Below, piece after piece: positions 38,299 to 47,715 of a stretch of 64,000 bases of DNA (positions within the stretch are counted from its first letter, which is position 1; every line of letters starts with the position of its first letter). The notes under the pieces were generated by a model. It was not told the origin of the DNA, did no database searches, and worked only from the letters and a program-made list of their open reading frames with translations. The position numbers were made by a program, and so were the translations under genes. The DNA comes from Gammaproteobacteria bacterium (GTDB lineage Bacteria > Pseudomonadota > Gammaproteobacteria > UBA6429 > Thiohalophilaceae). The DNA is taken from the NCBI GenBank assembly GCA_029881995.1, contig JAOULO010000008.1:28937-92936 (forward strand). The letters are read 5' to 3'.

Positions 38299-39591
38299 TC
38301 AGGCTGCTTTACTATCAGGCGCACACTGAATCTGGTTGCGGCCATTTTCTTTGGCAAAATAGACTGCCTTGTCAGCAATTTCAAATAAGCCATCAAAATC
38401 CACGTCTCTAACCTGACTGGTTGAGGCAACACCAATACTGGCGGTAACCTTTAAACCGGCAGGAGAAAGGTTTTCAAGTTTCTGGCGAATGGATTCGGCC
38501 TTATCAAAGGCACTCTTGGCATCACAATGACTGAGTAGCATGACGAATTCCTCACCACCAAAACGGGCAGCAAAATCTTCCTTGCGACATACCTGATTGA
38601 GTAGCTTACCAACCTGAGATAGAACAATATCGCCAGTGGCATGCCCATGGTTATCATTAATCTGTTTAAAGTGATCAAGATCGATAATTAGCAGACCCAG
38701 ATCGTGATTGTGTCGTTTTGATTCACTGATATATTTTGGTGCCATTTCAGTTAGGCTGTGACGGTTATACAGTTTCGTAAGTTGGTCTGTCATGGCCATA
38801 TCAAACAGCTTCTTCTGTTGTTCATCAACAGTGTCAAATAATTTCTTAAGCGATAATAAATTGTTTACACGGGCACAGAACTCATCTTCTTGAATTGGTT
38901 TGGTAATAAAATCATTGGCACCTTTACTCAGTACTTCTATTCTCATTTTGACATCATTCTGCCCCGAAACTGCCAGTACGGGAACTCTGGATTTACTTGC
39001 TCCAGATTTACGAATTATCTCTACAATATCAGCACCACTAAGTTTACCCTCAATGAATACATCACTAATAACCAGATCGTAGTTTTGGTCATGGAATGAC
39101 TGCATGGCCAGTTCACCATTTACAAAATGGTCAACCTCAATCAGCATATTTTCAAGAATTGCTATAGTGACCTGAGCCATACTGATTGAATCTTCTATAT
39201 AAAGTACTTTGCTGGCTTTATTCTGTTTTGCCTGACCGGCCAGTTTGAGTAGACCACTATACAAAGCATCATAGTTGTCTTTTGGTAAGACATCAGAGAA
39301 ACCAGCCATTTTGGCATCGTTTTTAGATATATCAACATCATCAGCTGTTAACATAACAAGTGTATTATTGCGAGAAAATGAGTTGATATTTTGTACAATG
39401 TTCCCAAATTCAATACCATTCATATCGGGCAGGTTTTTAGACACTAAAATAAAGTCGTAATCATTTTCCTTTAGTAATGATATTCCTTCAGAACCAATAG
39501 ACACGGCCTTTACATCAATACCCGAGTTGCCCAACATTTCATAGATGATTTGTTGATAGAGCTTGGTGGGTTCGATTAATAGTACTTTCAT
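38299..39591 (-). CDS. Dual-receiver diguanylate cyclase (PleD-like)
   Basis: About 430 residues in the order receiver, receiver, GGDEF (numbered from the ATG at 39591). The first receiver has Ser51 where the phospho-acceptor Asp belongs (FILVSKNLPDMNG), so it is probably a non-phosphorylated adaptor domain as in PleD. The second keeps Asp177 (VISDVF) and Lys231 (TKPI). The cyclase site GGEEF (345-349) is intact and preceded by an RKED inhibitory site (336-339), so c-di-GMP synthesis with product feedback is expected. An upstream start at 39663 adds 24 unconserved residues. The sensor kinase is not adjacent. Confidence 0.9.
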   Translation of the reverse strand: MKVLLIEPTKLYQQIIYEMLGNSGIDVKAVSIGSEGISLLKENDYDFILVSKNLPDMNGIEFGNIVQNINSFSRNNTLVMLTADDVDISKNDAKMAGFSDVLPKDNYDALYSGLLKLAGQAKQNKASKVLYIEDSISMAQVTIAILENMLIEVDHFVNGELAMQSFHDQNYDLVISDVFIEGKLSGADIVEIIRKSGASKSRVPVLAVSGQNDVKMRIEVLSKGANDFITKPIQEDEFCARVNNLLSLKKLFDTVDEQQKKLFDMAMTDQLTKLYNRHSLTEMAPKYISESKRHNHDLGLLIIDLDHFKQINDNHGHATGDIVLSQVGKLLNQVCRKEDFAARFGGEEFVMLLSHCDAKSAFDKAESIRQKLENLSPAGLKVTASIGVASTSQVRDVDFDGLFEIADKAVYFAKENGRNQIQCAPDSKAA

Positions 39592-39775
39592 GTTATGCCC
39601 TTTAACACTCGTTAACAAATAGAGGTTCTTTAGAACTAGTATGAATATCGAGTATAGATACATAAATGTTGCGCAATACCGCTTTTTGCAATATTTTGCA
39701 AAAATACAAGAATTTTAAAATTTGTAAGCATATTTGAAGTGAATAAATGCAGGAACTAATTAATAGGTATACTAA

Positions 39776-40267
39776 ATGATCAAAGTGATTAATGGCGATA
39801 TAACCCGGCTTAAAGTTGATGCGATTGTAAATGCGGCCAACAATTCATTACTGGGTGGGGGAGGGGTTGATGGCGCCATACACCGAGTTGCAGGGCCAGG
39901 TTTACTAAAGGCCTGTCGTGAAATTGGAGGCTGTGAGACAGGTGAGGCAGTCATAACACCAGGCTTTAAACTTCCAGCCTCTTTTGTCATTCATACAGTA
40001 GGACCTGTCTGGCAAGGGGGACAGCAGAGTGAAGCAGAGCTTTTGGAAAGTTGTTATAGAAACAGTTTTGAGCTGGCCATCAAAAATAATATCAATTCAA
40101 TTGCCTTTCCGGGTATTAGTACGGGGGTGTATGCTTATCCAAAAGATAAAGCAGCGATAATTGCTGTTCGTGTTATGAAAGAATATGACAATCAAATAGG
40201 AAGGATTATTGCCTGTTGTTTCAGTAATGCGGAAGCGGAGCGTTATAAAAGCCTGCTGAACTCTTAA
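39776..40267 (+). CDS. Macrodomain protein (YmdB-type)
   Basis: 163-residue macrodomain, expected to bind ADP-ribose and deacetylate O-acetyl-ADP-ribose or remove ADP-ribose marks. Motifs are [30 protein letters not shown] and the phosphate-loop [15 protein letters not shown] region, both intact. The stop overlaps the stop of the convergent FAD oxidoreductase within TTAATTAA. It has a weak AGG eight bases before the ATG. Upstream is a 184-base AT-rich gap with no recognisable signal. Confidence 0.93.
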   Translation: MIKVINGDITRLKVDAIVNAANNSLLGGGGVDGAIHRVAGPGLLKACREIGGCETGEAVITPGFKLPASFVIHTVGPVWQGGQQSEAELLESCYRNSFELAIKNNINSIAFPGISTGVYAYPKDKAAIIAVRVMKEYDNQIGRIIACCFSNAEAERYKSLLNS

Positions 40268-41664
40268 TTAACTTTCTCAGGCAACATTTTTCCAGGATTC
40301 AGGATGTTATTTGGGTCAAACTGAGATTTTATGTTTTGCATAATTTGCAAAGTTGCTGGATCAATTTCGCGATCAATAAAATCTCGTTTCTCCAGTCCCA
40401 CACCATGTTCACCTGATAAAGTGCCATTCAGACTTAAAACCAGTGAAAACATCCTGTCCAGACATTGCATGGCATTTTTATTTTGCTGTTCATCAGCAGG
40501 ATCGAAAAGAATATTAGTATGCAGGTTGCCATTACCGGCATGACCAAAATTGATAATGGTCGTATCAAATTCTTTTGAGAGGGCATTTAAACCCCGAACC
40601 AGGGCAGGAATATTTGAAACTGGTACGACAATATCTTCATTAATCTTTTTTGGAGCTACAGTTCTTAGGGCAGGTGAAAGTGCCTTGCGTGTTGCCCAAA
40701 GTTCGTCGATTTCCTGCTTGGTACTGGCCTGTACCAGTCTAATCAGTCCAGCATTTTTTGCAGCTTTTGAAACGGCCTGCATAGACTGTTCGATAGAAAA
40801 TTCAGAATCATCCACTTCTATCATTAACATGGCACCAGAGTTTTGAGGTAGTTCAATATTGGAATAATTTCGAATCATCTCAATGGCCTGGTTGTCGATA
40901 AATTCTAGGGCACAGGGTGTAACAGCTTGTGCCATGATAGCTGAGACTGCTTCAGTCGCTGTTTCAATATCTTTATAGATAGCCTGCATGGTTCGTTTAC
41001 ATTCAGGTAGGGGCAGGAGTTTAAGGGTCGCTTCTGTGATAATGGCCAGTGTTCCTTCTGAACCAATGATCAAACGAGTCAGGTCATAACCGACTACACC
41101 CTTAGTGGTGTAAACCCCGGTGCGAATTTCCTTGCCATCTCCAGTTATAGCTCGAAGGCCCAGAGTGTTTTCTCTGGGGGTACCATATTTAACTGCGCGT
41201 GGACCGGCAGAGTTATAGGCCAGGTTACCACCGATAGTACAAAACGCACTACTACTTGGATCCGGTGCCCAGAAAAAACCAGACTTAGCTGCTTCGTCCT
41301 GGACCTGTTGATTGAGGACTCCTGGTTCAACCACCATATATCGGTTTGCCGTATCCATGGTGGTAATACGGTTCATTTTTTCCAGTGAAAGTACCAGTCC
41401 ACCATGAGTCGGTACAGTGGCTCCAGTGGTGCCGGTTCCTCTTCCCCGAGTTGTTAATGGAATTCTGTATTGGTTACAGAGGTCAACAATAGATTTAATT
41501 TGCTCATGAGTCTGTGCAAATGCAACAGCATCTGGCAGGGCCTGCTTTTTACTGTTGTCATATCCATAAGCCCAACGTTCAGATTCATCGGTTAGAATCA
41601 GTCGCGTGTCTTTGAGGATATGTTGCAGTTGCTGGATAATATCAGAGGATAATGCGTCACTCAT
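40264..41664 (-). CDS. GlcD-type FAD-linked 2-hydroxyacid dehydrogenase
   Basis: 466-residue flavoenzyme of the FAD_binding_4/FAD-oxidase_C family (glycolate, D-lactate or D-2-hydroxyglutarate dehydrogenases). It has the PP-loop region [15 protein letters not shown], the VEPGV segment, the [19 protein letters not shown] stretch that contacts FAD, and the C-terminal [14 protein letters not shown] and [13 protein letters not shown] motifs. No Fe-S domain is present and the substrate cannot be fixed from sequence. The ATG at 41664 is 4 bases after the diaA stop; an upstream start would overlap diaA by 32 bases. It is likely the last gene of the lpoA-yraN-diaA transcript. Confidence 0.9.
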   Translation of the reverse strand: MSDALSSDIIQQLQHILKDTRLILTDESERWAYGYDNSKKQALPDAVAFAQTHEQIKSIVDLCNQYRIPLTTRGRGTGTTGATVPTHGGLVLSLEKMNRITTMDTANRYMVVEPGVLNQQVQDEAAKSGFFWAPDPSSSAFCTIGGNLAYNSAGPRAVKYGTPRENTLGLRAITGDGKEIRTGVYTTKGVVGYDLTRLIIGSEGTLAIITEATLKLLPLPECKRTMQAIYKDIETATEAVSAIMAQAVTPCALEFIDNQAIEMIRNYSNIELPQNSGAMLMIEVDDSEFSIEQSMQAVSKAAKNAGLIRLVQASTKQEIDELWATRKALSPALRTVAPKKINEDIVVPVSNIPALVRGLNALSKEFDTTIINFGHAGNGNLHTNILFDPADEQQNKNAMQCLDRMFSLVLSLNGTLSGEHGVGLEKRDFIDREIDPATLQIMQNIKSQFDPNNILNPGKMLPEKVN

Positions 41665-41668
41665 CGTA

Positions 41669-42265
<597 letters not shown>

Positions 42266-42637
42266 TTAACATTGAAATGCATCTTTAATCCAGTCAATAT
42301 GAAACTGTCCATTCACTTGTGAGATTGATACAACATCAAAGCGGCTTGGACTATAACTGAATTCAGGATGTTTTTGGAAAAAGAACTGAGCAGCCATGAT
42401 AAGTTTAGCCTGCTTTTTATACGTAACAGTTTCAGCGCCTGTACCAAAGGAAGTATTTTTACGATAGCGAACTTCGGTAAAAATAATGTTCTTGTTGTGT
42501 TTCATGATAAGATCGATCTCGCCGCGCTGACACCGAAAATTTTGCTTAATAAGTTTCAGCCCCTGGCGGGTCAAATACTCACATGCAAGTTGTTCGGCAT
42601 GCTGTCCGGTTTCGAGCGTTGTTGGATTTGAAGACAT
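42266..42637 (-). CDS. yraN: UPF0102 endonuclease-like protein YraN
   Basis: 123-residue protein of the UPF0102 family with a restriction-endonuclease-like core: GQHAEQLACEYL, QNFRCQRGEIDLIMKH (the E-I-D acidic site) and IIFTEVRYRKNTSFG. The biological role is unknown. Its ATG begins directly after the lpoA stop (TAAATG), so translation is coupled. Confidence 0.93.
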   Translation of the reverse strand: MSSNPTTLETGQHAEQLACEYLTRQGLKLIKQNFRCQRGEIDLIMKHNKNIIFTEVRYRKNTSFGTGAETVTYKKQAKLIMAAQFFFQKHPEFSYSPSRFDVVSISQVNGQFHIDWIKDAFQC

Positions 42638-44479
42638 TTACTGACGATCCAGCGAAGCGGGTTGGCCACTACGAAATCTAACCCAGGTCAATTGGCGACG
42701 AATACGCTGTTGTTCATCAAGGCTCAGGCTACCAGTTTCTCCGTCATATCGCTCATACGAATAACTCCTCAGTGGGCCAAGTGCACCAAGAATACTAAAA
42801 GCATCAATACCTAATGCATAAAGGCGCTGGAAGCTATTGCCTGCACTGGTGATATGACGCTCTATGTCAGTACGTAAACTTCTGTGAGCGGTTGTTTCGG
42901 CCAGAACCCATGGCATATCACCAAATAACATACCATCCATATCACGGTCTTTTTCCTGGTTCAGGTTACCTGTGAAAATATGTGAGGTTGAATAGACCGG
43001 AATTTCTGTTGCATGGAAAAATTTGAGCTGAGGACGAATAGCTCGGGCTTGTTTGGGGAAGGCAGCAAGAAAAATAAAGTCGATATCCTTACGCCGCCTT
43101 GGAGTGTATTTCATTGACTTCTTTAGTGTTGTGGATAGTTTCCGGTAACGCAATTTACTCTTATCAATATCAAGCATGATTTTCAGTGGTTCTGAAAAAT
43201 CATGCAGATTGGCATCATATGACTGATTTGTAACAATTTGGCCGCCCATGAGTTCCCAGCGTTCCTTAAATGCATGGTGTACACGCTCACCCCATGGGCC
43301 ATTGGGTACCACCACTGCTGCATGAACATGGCCATCCAGCCAGGTTCTTTCGGCAACCTGGCGAGCTTCTTCCTCAGGAGAAAGACCAAACTGGAAGAGG
43401 TTTGTTGGTGACTCATTGGCTTCGATCGCGTAGTTCAGGGCCAGGGTTGGGATGGGTAAAGGTTCTTCGTTCTTGAGTCGGGTCACGGATTCTTTATCCA
43501 ATGGACCGACAACAAACTGGGCACCTTCACTAATGGCCTTATCATAGGTATCTGTTACATTTGAAGGGTCATCACCAATGTCATAAACCTTGATTGACTC
43601 CACTTTATGCCCGGTGGTTGAGTAGTAGGCCGCGAGGAAACCATCTCTGACAGCTTCAGCCGCAGTGGCATATTTACTACTTAGAGGCAAAATCAGTGCA
43701 ATATGTTTTGGATGTCTGACATCACTGATGCTGCGAGTGGCAAGTCCTGACAGAATATCATCATCAACGGGATGTTTGGGGTAGGAGCGTTTCCAGCGTC
43801 TGACCTCACTTTTAAGTTTATCGGGGTCGAGCTGATATGATTTGGCAATTTGTACCAGGTGCATCCAGCCGCTCAGGGTATTCGGTGGGGGAGTGGTCCG
43901 GTATTGTTGCAGGTCTCGAGTTGGTAGAGTGGCCAGGGCATCCCAGATGGCCCGTTGATTCTGATCTTTAAGATCCTGATTACGCAAATAGATTTCTCGC
44001 TTAACCAGTTCTCTGGCAGTATCAAGGCGTTTGCCCAGCATGGTGTGAGCATCTGCCCGGAGCTTGTAATATTCAGCACTATACAGTCGTTTGGTTTTAC
44101 TCGGTGGCCTCTGACGTAAATGAATGAAGATGTCTTCTGGTGTTCTTTCTGCGATGGCCAGGTGTCCAAGGGTCAGGTGGTAGAGAAATACCTGGTGACG
44201 ATTTCGGTTATTGACAGAGACATCTGCCAGGGTTTGTCTAGCCTGGGCTATCAGGTTAGATCTAGCCATGGCTGCGGCGGCACGTAGCCGCAATTCGGTT
44301 TTGATATTCGGGCTGGCCTGCCCAGATAGAACCGTAAATAGCCTGGCAGCCTCATTATATTTGCCATGCATGAAAAGGTCTTCGGCTTCATTCAGAGCCT
44401 TTTTACTAAACTGAGGAACACTGGCACAGGCGGTCAGGCCAGTAATCAGGCATGCCAGTAGGAATCGGCGTAATATCAT
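42638..44479 (-). CDS. lpoA: Penicillin-binding protein activator LpoA
   Basis: Outer-membrane lipoprotein that reaches through the periplasm to stimulate the transpeptidase of PBP1A. The 613 residues carry a signal peptide with lipobox LTAC, an N-terminal TPR-like helical domain (about 25-240) and a C-terminal domain like a periplasmic binding protein (IALILPLSSKYATAAEAVRDGFLAAYY). An upstream start at 44515 adds 12 residues before the signal; the ATG at 44479 (MILRRFLLACLI) is preferred. It is divergent from rsmI with 69 bases between starts and heads lpoA-yraN-diaA. Confidence 0.9.
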   Translation of the reverse strand: MILRRFLLACLITGLTACASVPQFSKKALNEAEDLFMHGKYNEAARLFTVLSGQASPNIKTELRLRAAAAMARSNLIAQARQTLADVSVNNRNRHQVFLYHLTLGHLAIAERTPEDIFIHLRQRPPSKTKRLYSAEYYKLRADAHTMLGKRLDTARELVKREIYLRNQDLKDQNQRAIWDALATLPTRDLQQYRTTPPPNTLSGWMHLVQIAKSYQLDPDKLKSEVRRWKRSYPKHPVDDDILSGLATRSISDVRHPKHIALILPLSSKYATAAEAVRDGFLAAYYSTTGHKVESIKVYDIGDDPSNVTDTYDKAISEGAQFVVGPLDKESVTRLKNEEPLPIPTLALNYAIEANESPTNLFQFGLSPEEEARQVAERTWLDGHVHAAVVVPNGPWGERVHHAFKERWELMGGQIVTNQSYDANLHDFSEPLKIMLDIDKSKLRYRKLSTTLKKSMKYTPRRRKDIDFIFLAAFPKQARAIRPQLKFFHATEIPVYSTSHIFTGNLNQEKDRDMDGMLFGDMPWVLAETTAHRSLRTDIERHITSAGNSFQRLYALGIDAFSILGALGPLRSYSYERYDGETGSLSLDEQQRIRRQLTWVRFRSGQPASLDRQ

Positions 44480-44548
44480 AAGCGTGTCAAATGTTTTATA
44501 GTGTTTAGATGTCAAATTATTACATAAGTATCTGGCCAGGTCAGTGAA

Positions 44549-45403
44549 GTGTCAAATCAGAACGCCAGCTTATATATTGTTTCAACCCCCATCGGTAATC
44601 TTGAGGATATATCGCAACGCGCGATCACTGTTTTGCAGTCAGTCGAGCTGATTGCCGCTGAAGATACCCGCCATAGCAGTAAACTACTGCAACATCTATC
44701 TATTAGCACACCTTGCCTGGCCTTGCACGAGCATAATGAACGAGATCGGGCCGCAAGTCTGATAAAACGACTACAAAGCGGGGAATCTATTGCCCTGATT
44801 TCTGATGCTGGCACCCCCTTACTCAGTGATCCCGGCTATCACATGGTGAAGATGGCCCATGCGCAGGGAATCCCGGTTGTGCCCGTACCGGGTGCTAGTG
44901 CACTGCTGGCTGCTCTGGTTAGCGCCGGTTTACCGACTGATCGATTTGTTTTTGAGGGGTTTTTACCGAGTAAGCAGGTTGCCAGACAAAAGGCACTGGA
45001 AAAGCTTAAGAATGAATCTGGCACACTGGTTTTTTATGAGGCACCGCATCGTATCCTGTCGACATTGCAGGATATGGCTATATGTTTTGGCGATGATCGG
45101 GAAGCGGTATTGGCCAGGGAGTTGACCAAAACCTATGAAACCGTTCAACGTGACAGTCTGGCTGGGCTTGTGAACTGGGTCGAACAGGATAGTAACCAGC
45201 AACGGGGTGAGATAGTGCTGGTGGTGGCCGGGGCCGCCCCTCCTGATGATGATGCTTTAGATGAGGAGGCCCTTCGTATTCTTAATATATTGCTGGCCAA
45301 ATTATCGGTTAAGCAGGCAGCCAGCCTGGCAGCGGAAATCACGGGGCAGAAGAAAAATCGTCTCTACCAGCTAGCTTTGGAACTGGCGGATAAGAACAGT
45401 TAA
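44549..45403 (+). CDS. rsmI: 16S rRNA (cytidine-1402-2'-O)-methyltransferase
   Basis: SAM-dependent enzyme that 2'-O-methylates C1402 in the ribosomal P site, the partner of RsmH, which N4-methylates the same base and is encoded 2 kb downstream. Family motifs STPIGNLEDIS, AAEDTRHSSKLL, ISDAGTPLLSDPG and VPVPGASA are intact over 284 residues. The start is a GTG, with AGGT about eight bases upstream. It is divergent from lpoA and is followed by rnpB. Confidence 0.95.
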   Translation: MSNQNASLYIVSTPIGNLEDISQRAITVLQSVELIAAEDTRHSSKLLQHLSISTPCLALHEHNERDRAASLIKRLQSGESIALISDAGTPLLSDPGYHMVKMAHAQGIPVVPVPGASALLAALVSAGLPTDRFVFEGFLPSKQVARQKALEKLKNESGTLVFYEAPHRILSTLQDMAICFGDDREAVLARELTKTYETVQRDSLAGLVNWVEQDSNQQRGEIVLVVAGAAPPDDDALDEEALRILNILLAKLSVKQAASLAAEITGQKKNRLYQLALELADKNS

Positions 45404-45457
45404 TCAATATTTACCCCGAGGCTTGAATATCAGGCTGGAAACCCCGACACTAGTCTT

Positions 45458-45816
45458 GGAGTTGGCCAGGTAATCGCTGGAGAGTTTTCTCTCTGGAGGA
45501 AAGTCCGGGCTCCATAGGGCAGAGTGCCAGGTAACGCCTGGGCGGCGTGAGCCGACGGAAAGTGCCGCAGAAAATATACCGCCGATGGTCCCATCCCCCC
45601 CCACAGGGGCCAGGTAAGGGTGAAATGGTGTGGTAAGAGCGCACCGCGCAGCTGGTAACAGCTGTGGCAAGGTAAACCCCACTCGGAGCAAGACCAAATA
45701 GGGGAACAATGTGTGGCCCACACAGTTCCCGGGTAGGTTGCTTGAGGTATACGGTGACGTGTATCCCAGATGAATGATTATCCAAGACAGAACCCGGCTT
45801 ATAGGCCAACTCCACT
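45458..45816 (+). ncRNA. rnpB: RNase P RNA (class A)
   Basis: Catalytic RNA that removes 5' leaders from pre-tRNAs. The universally conserved blocks are present: GAGGAAAGTCCGGGCTCC at 45494-45511, ATAGGGCAGAGTGCCAGGTA, ACGCCTGG, GTAAGAGCGCACCGCG, and the 3' block GACAGAACCCGGCTTATAGG. The ends pair (GGAGTTGGCC with GGCCAACTCC), forming P1 and fixing the approximate limits. Its position after rsmI is common in gammaproteobacteria. ORFs on the opposite strand here are artefacts. Confidence 0.97.
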
Positions 45817-45972
45817 CTTAATAATTTACATTAGTATAATTTAGTAACTCATTGATTTATATTGGTTACGATCTGCCTAATTTTCTAGATTTTCTTGTCT
45901 AATTTCAGTGAAAGACCCCTCCTAAGTGCCTGTTCTGCAAGAAAGAATTCCTGGTTTTGTGGATCGGTTTGC

Positions 45973-46002
45973 TTGACACTACACCTAAATGGTACCTATA
46001 GT
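45973..46002 (+). promoter_or_regulatory. Sigma-70 promoter of the dcw cluster
   Basis: TTGACA (45973-45978), an 18-base spacer, and TATAGT (45997-46002). The predicted start near 46009 lies directly before the MraZ repeats. This is the best-matching promoter seen in the window. Confidence 0.75.
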
Positions 46003-46011
46003 GTACAAAAG

Positions 46012-46036
46012 TGGGTAAAAGTGGGATGAAATGGTA
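46012..46036 (+). promoter_or_regulatory. MraZ operator repeats
   Basis: Three direct repeats TGGGT, TGGGA and TGGTA, each separated by 5 bases (10-base period), with a weaker TGTAC in phase at 46002-46006. MraZ in E. coli binds TGGGN repeats of this spacing and represses its own operon, so autoregulation is expected. Confidence 0.8.
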
Positions 46037-46064
46037 AAATCGTCCAAAACCAAAGGGGTAAGAT

Positions 46065-46517
46065 TTGTTTCGAGGGGTCAATACGCTAACGCTGGATGCG
46101 AAGGGCCGCATGGCCATGCCGACTCGGTATCGGGATCGGTTGATGTCGCATTGCGATGGTCAGTTAGTGGTCACTGTCGACAGAGACCACTGCCTGCTGT
46201 TGTATCCCTTACCCGAATGGGAAATCCTGGAGCGCAAGCTGGTCAAATTGCCCAGCCTGAACAAGCAGGCCCGTCGTTTGCAGCGCCTGTTAATTGGTCA
46301 TGCAACTGAAATGGAACTGGATGGCAATGGCCGTATTCTGCTGCCCCCCCCTCTGCGCGAATTTGCTGAACTGGACAAACGTATAGTGTTGATTGGTCAG
46401 GGTAATAAATTTGAAATCTGGAATGAGGGCCAATGGGCCGAGCGGCGTGATACGTGGCTGAATGAAGTGGATGGGGACGATGATCTCCCCGGTGAGCTGG
46501 AATCACTTTCATTGTAA
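46065..46517 (+). CDS. mraZ: Transcriptional regulator MraZ
   Basis: First gene of the dcw cluster; a DNA-binding repressor with two SpoVT/AbrB-like swapped-hairpin halves. The 150 residues include [14 protein letters not shown] and [14 protein letters not shown], the paired motifs of the family, and end ELESLSL as in E. coli. The start is TTG, with AAGGGG upstream, and gives the standard N-terminus MFRGV. It probably regulates its own promoter through the repeats at 46012-46036. Confidence 0.96.
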   Translation: MFRGVNTLTLDAKGRMAMPTRYRDRLMSHCDGQLVVTVDRDHCLLLYPLPEWEILERKLVKLPSLNKQARRLQRLLIGHATEMELDGNGRILLPPPLREFAELDKRIVLIGQGNKFEIWNEGQWAERRDTWLNEVDGDDDLPGELESLSL

Positions 46518-46522
46518 ATGCC

Positions 46523-47455
46523 ATGACAGGGAATACTGAACATCAACCGGTCATGCTGGAAGAAGCATTGGCGGGATTGGCAATTAAGCCAAATGGCACC
46601 TATCTCGATGGCACCTTCGGACGAGGAGGTCACAGTGGGGCCATATTGCACGAACTTGAACAGGGAAGATTGATAGCCATGGATAAAGATCCGCTTGCGA
46701 TAGCCACGGGTGAAAAGCTCATGTCACAGGATGCACGAGTCAGCATACATCATGGTTCTTTTGCCAGCCTGAAACAGGTGGTGCAGGATGCCGATTGCCT
46801 TGGTCATGTAGATGGCATTTTACTCGACCTTGGGGTGTCTTCCCCTCAGTTGGATGAAGCAGAAAGAGGTTTTAGTTTTCAGCAGGATGGACCACTGGAT
46901 ATGCGCATGGATCCCAGTCGTGGATTGAGTGCAGCCGAGTGGTTGGCCACCGCCAAAGAACAGGACATTGCCAGTATATTAAAAGAATATGGTGAAGAAC
47001 GGTTTGCTAAACGAATTGCCAGGGCGATAGTTAAAGCCAGGCTGGAAGCACCGATCAACACCACCAAACGGCTGGCATCGATTGTGGCTGCGGCCAATCC
47101 TAAATGGGAAAAGGGTAAGGATCCGGCCACACGCAGTTTTCAGGCCATTCGAATTTTTATTAATCAGGAACTGGAAGATTTAAAAACCTGCCTGGGAAGT
47201 GTGATGGACGTTCTCGCACCGGGGGGGCGGCTAGTAGTGATCAGTTTTCACTCTCTGGAAGATCGCATTGTAAAGCGGTTCATCCGAGAACAAACAAAGG
47301 GCGATCAATACCCACTGGATTTACCGATCACTCATGTGCAACTGCAGGTGAAAATGAAAGCTATCGGTAAGGCCATTAAACCGGGTCGGGATGAGATAGA
47401 GATCAACCCCAGAGCAAGAAGTGCAGTGATGCGAATTGCGGAGAAACTATCATGA
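46523..47455 (+). CDS. rsmH: 16S rRNA (cytosine-1402-N4)-methyltransferase
   Basis: Modifies the same nucleotide as RsmI. The 310-residue protein has the SAM motif [35 protein letters not shown] and the C-terminal [15 protein letters not shown]. It follows mraZ by 5 bases, and its stop overlaps ftsL by 4 (ATGA). Confidence 0.97.
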   Translation: MTGNTEHQPVMLEEALAGLAIKPNGTYLDGTFGRGGHSGAILHELEQGRLIAMDKDPLAIATGEKLMSQDARVSIHHGSFASLKQVVQDADCLGHVDGILLDLGVSSPQLDEAERGFSFQQDGPLDMRMDPSRGLSAAEWLATAKEQDIASILKEYGEERFAKRIARAIVKARLEAPINTTKRLASIVAAANPKWEKGKDPATRSFQAIRIFINQELEDLKTCLGSVMDVLAPGGRLVVISFHSLEDRIVKRFIREQTKGDQYPLDLPITHVQLQVKMKAIGKAIKPGRDEIEINPRARSAVMRIAEKLS

Positions 47456-47715
47456 ACAATAAATGGATATTACCTTTGTTGGGCGTTTTGGTGCTGGTAT
47501 CAGCTTTAGGTGTGGTGTTTGCAAAACATCAGAACCGTAAACTATATGCAGAGCTGTCTGAATTGCAAAAACAGCGCGATACCATGGAACTGGAATGGGG
47601 ACGATTGCAATTGGAACAAAGTACCTGGGCGACACATGGCCGGGTTGAGAAAATTGCCCGACAAAAACTCAAGATGCGCAATGTGGATTACGACAAAGTA
47701 GTGATTGTTAAATAA
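47452..47715 (+). CDS. ftsL: Cell division protein FtsL
   Basis: Small bitopic divisome protein that forms the FtsQLB complex. The 87 residues contain one membrane helix (about 5-24) followed by a periplasmic heptad-repeat coiled coil ([20 protein letters not shown]) and the conserved tail. Sequence conservation in FtsL is low; identity rests on size, topology and its place between rsmH and ftsI. Confidence 0.93.
   Translation: MNNKWILPLLGVLVLVSALGVVFAKHQNRKLYAELSELQKQRDTMELEWGRLQLEQSTWATHGRVEKIARQKLKMRNVDYDKVVIVK

Noticed and set aside
45404..45815. Minus-strand ORFs of 97-121 codons opposite rnpB (including one starting MELAYKPGSVLDNHSSG)
   Set aside because: They are antisense translations of the RNase P RNA; this is a well-known spurious protein type in databases.
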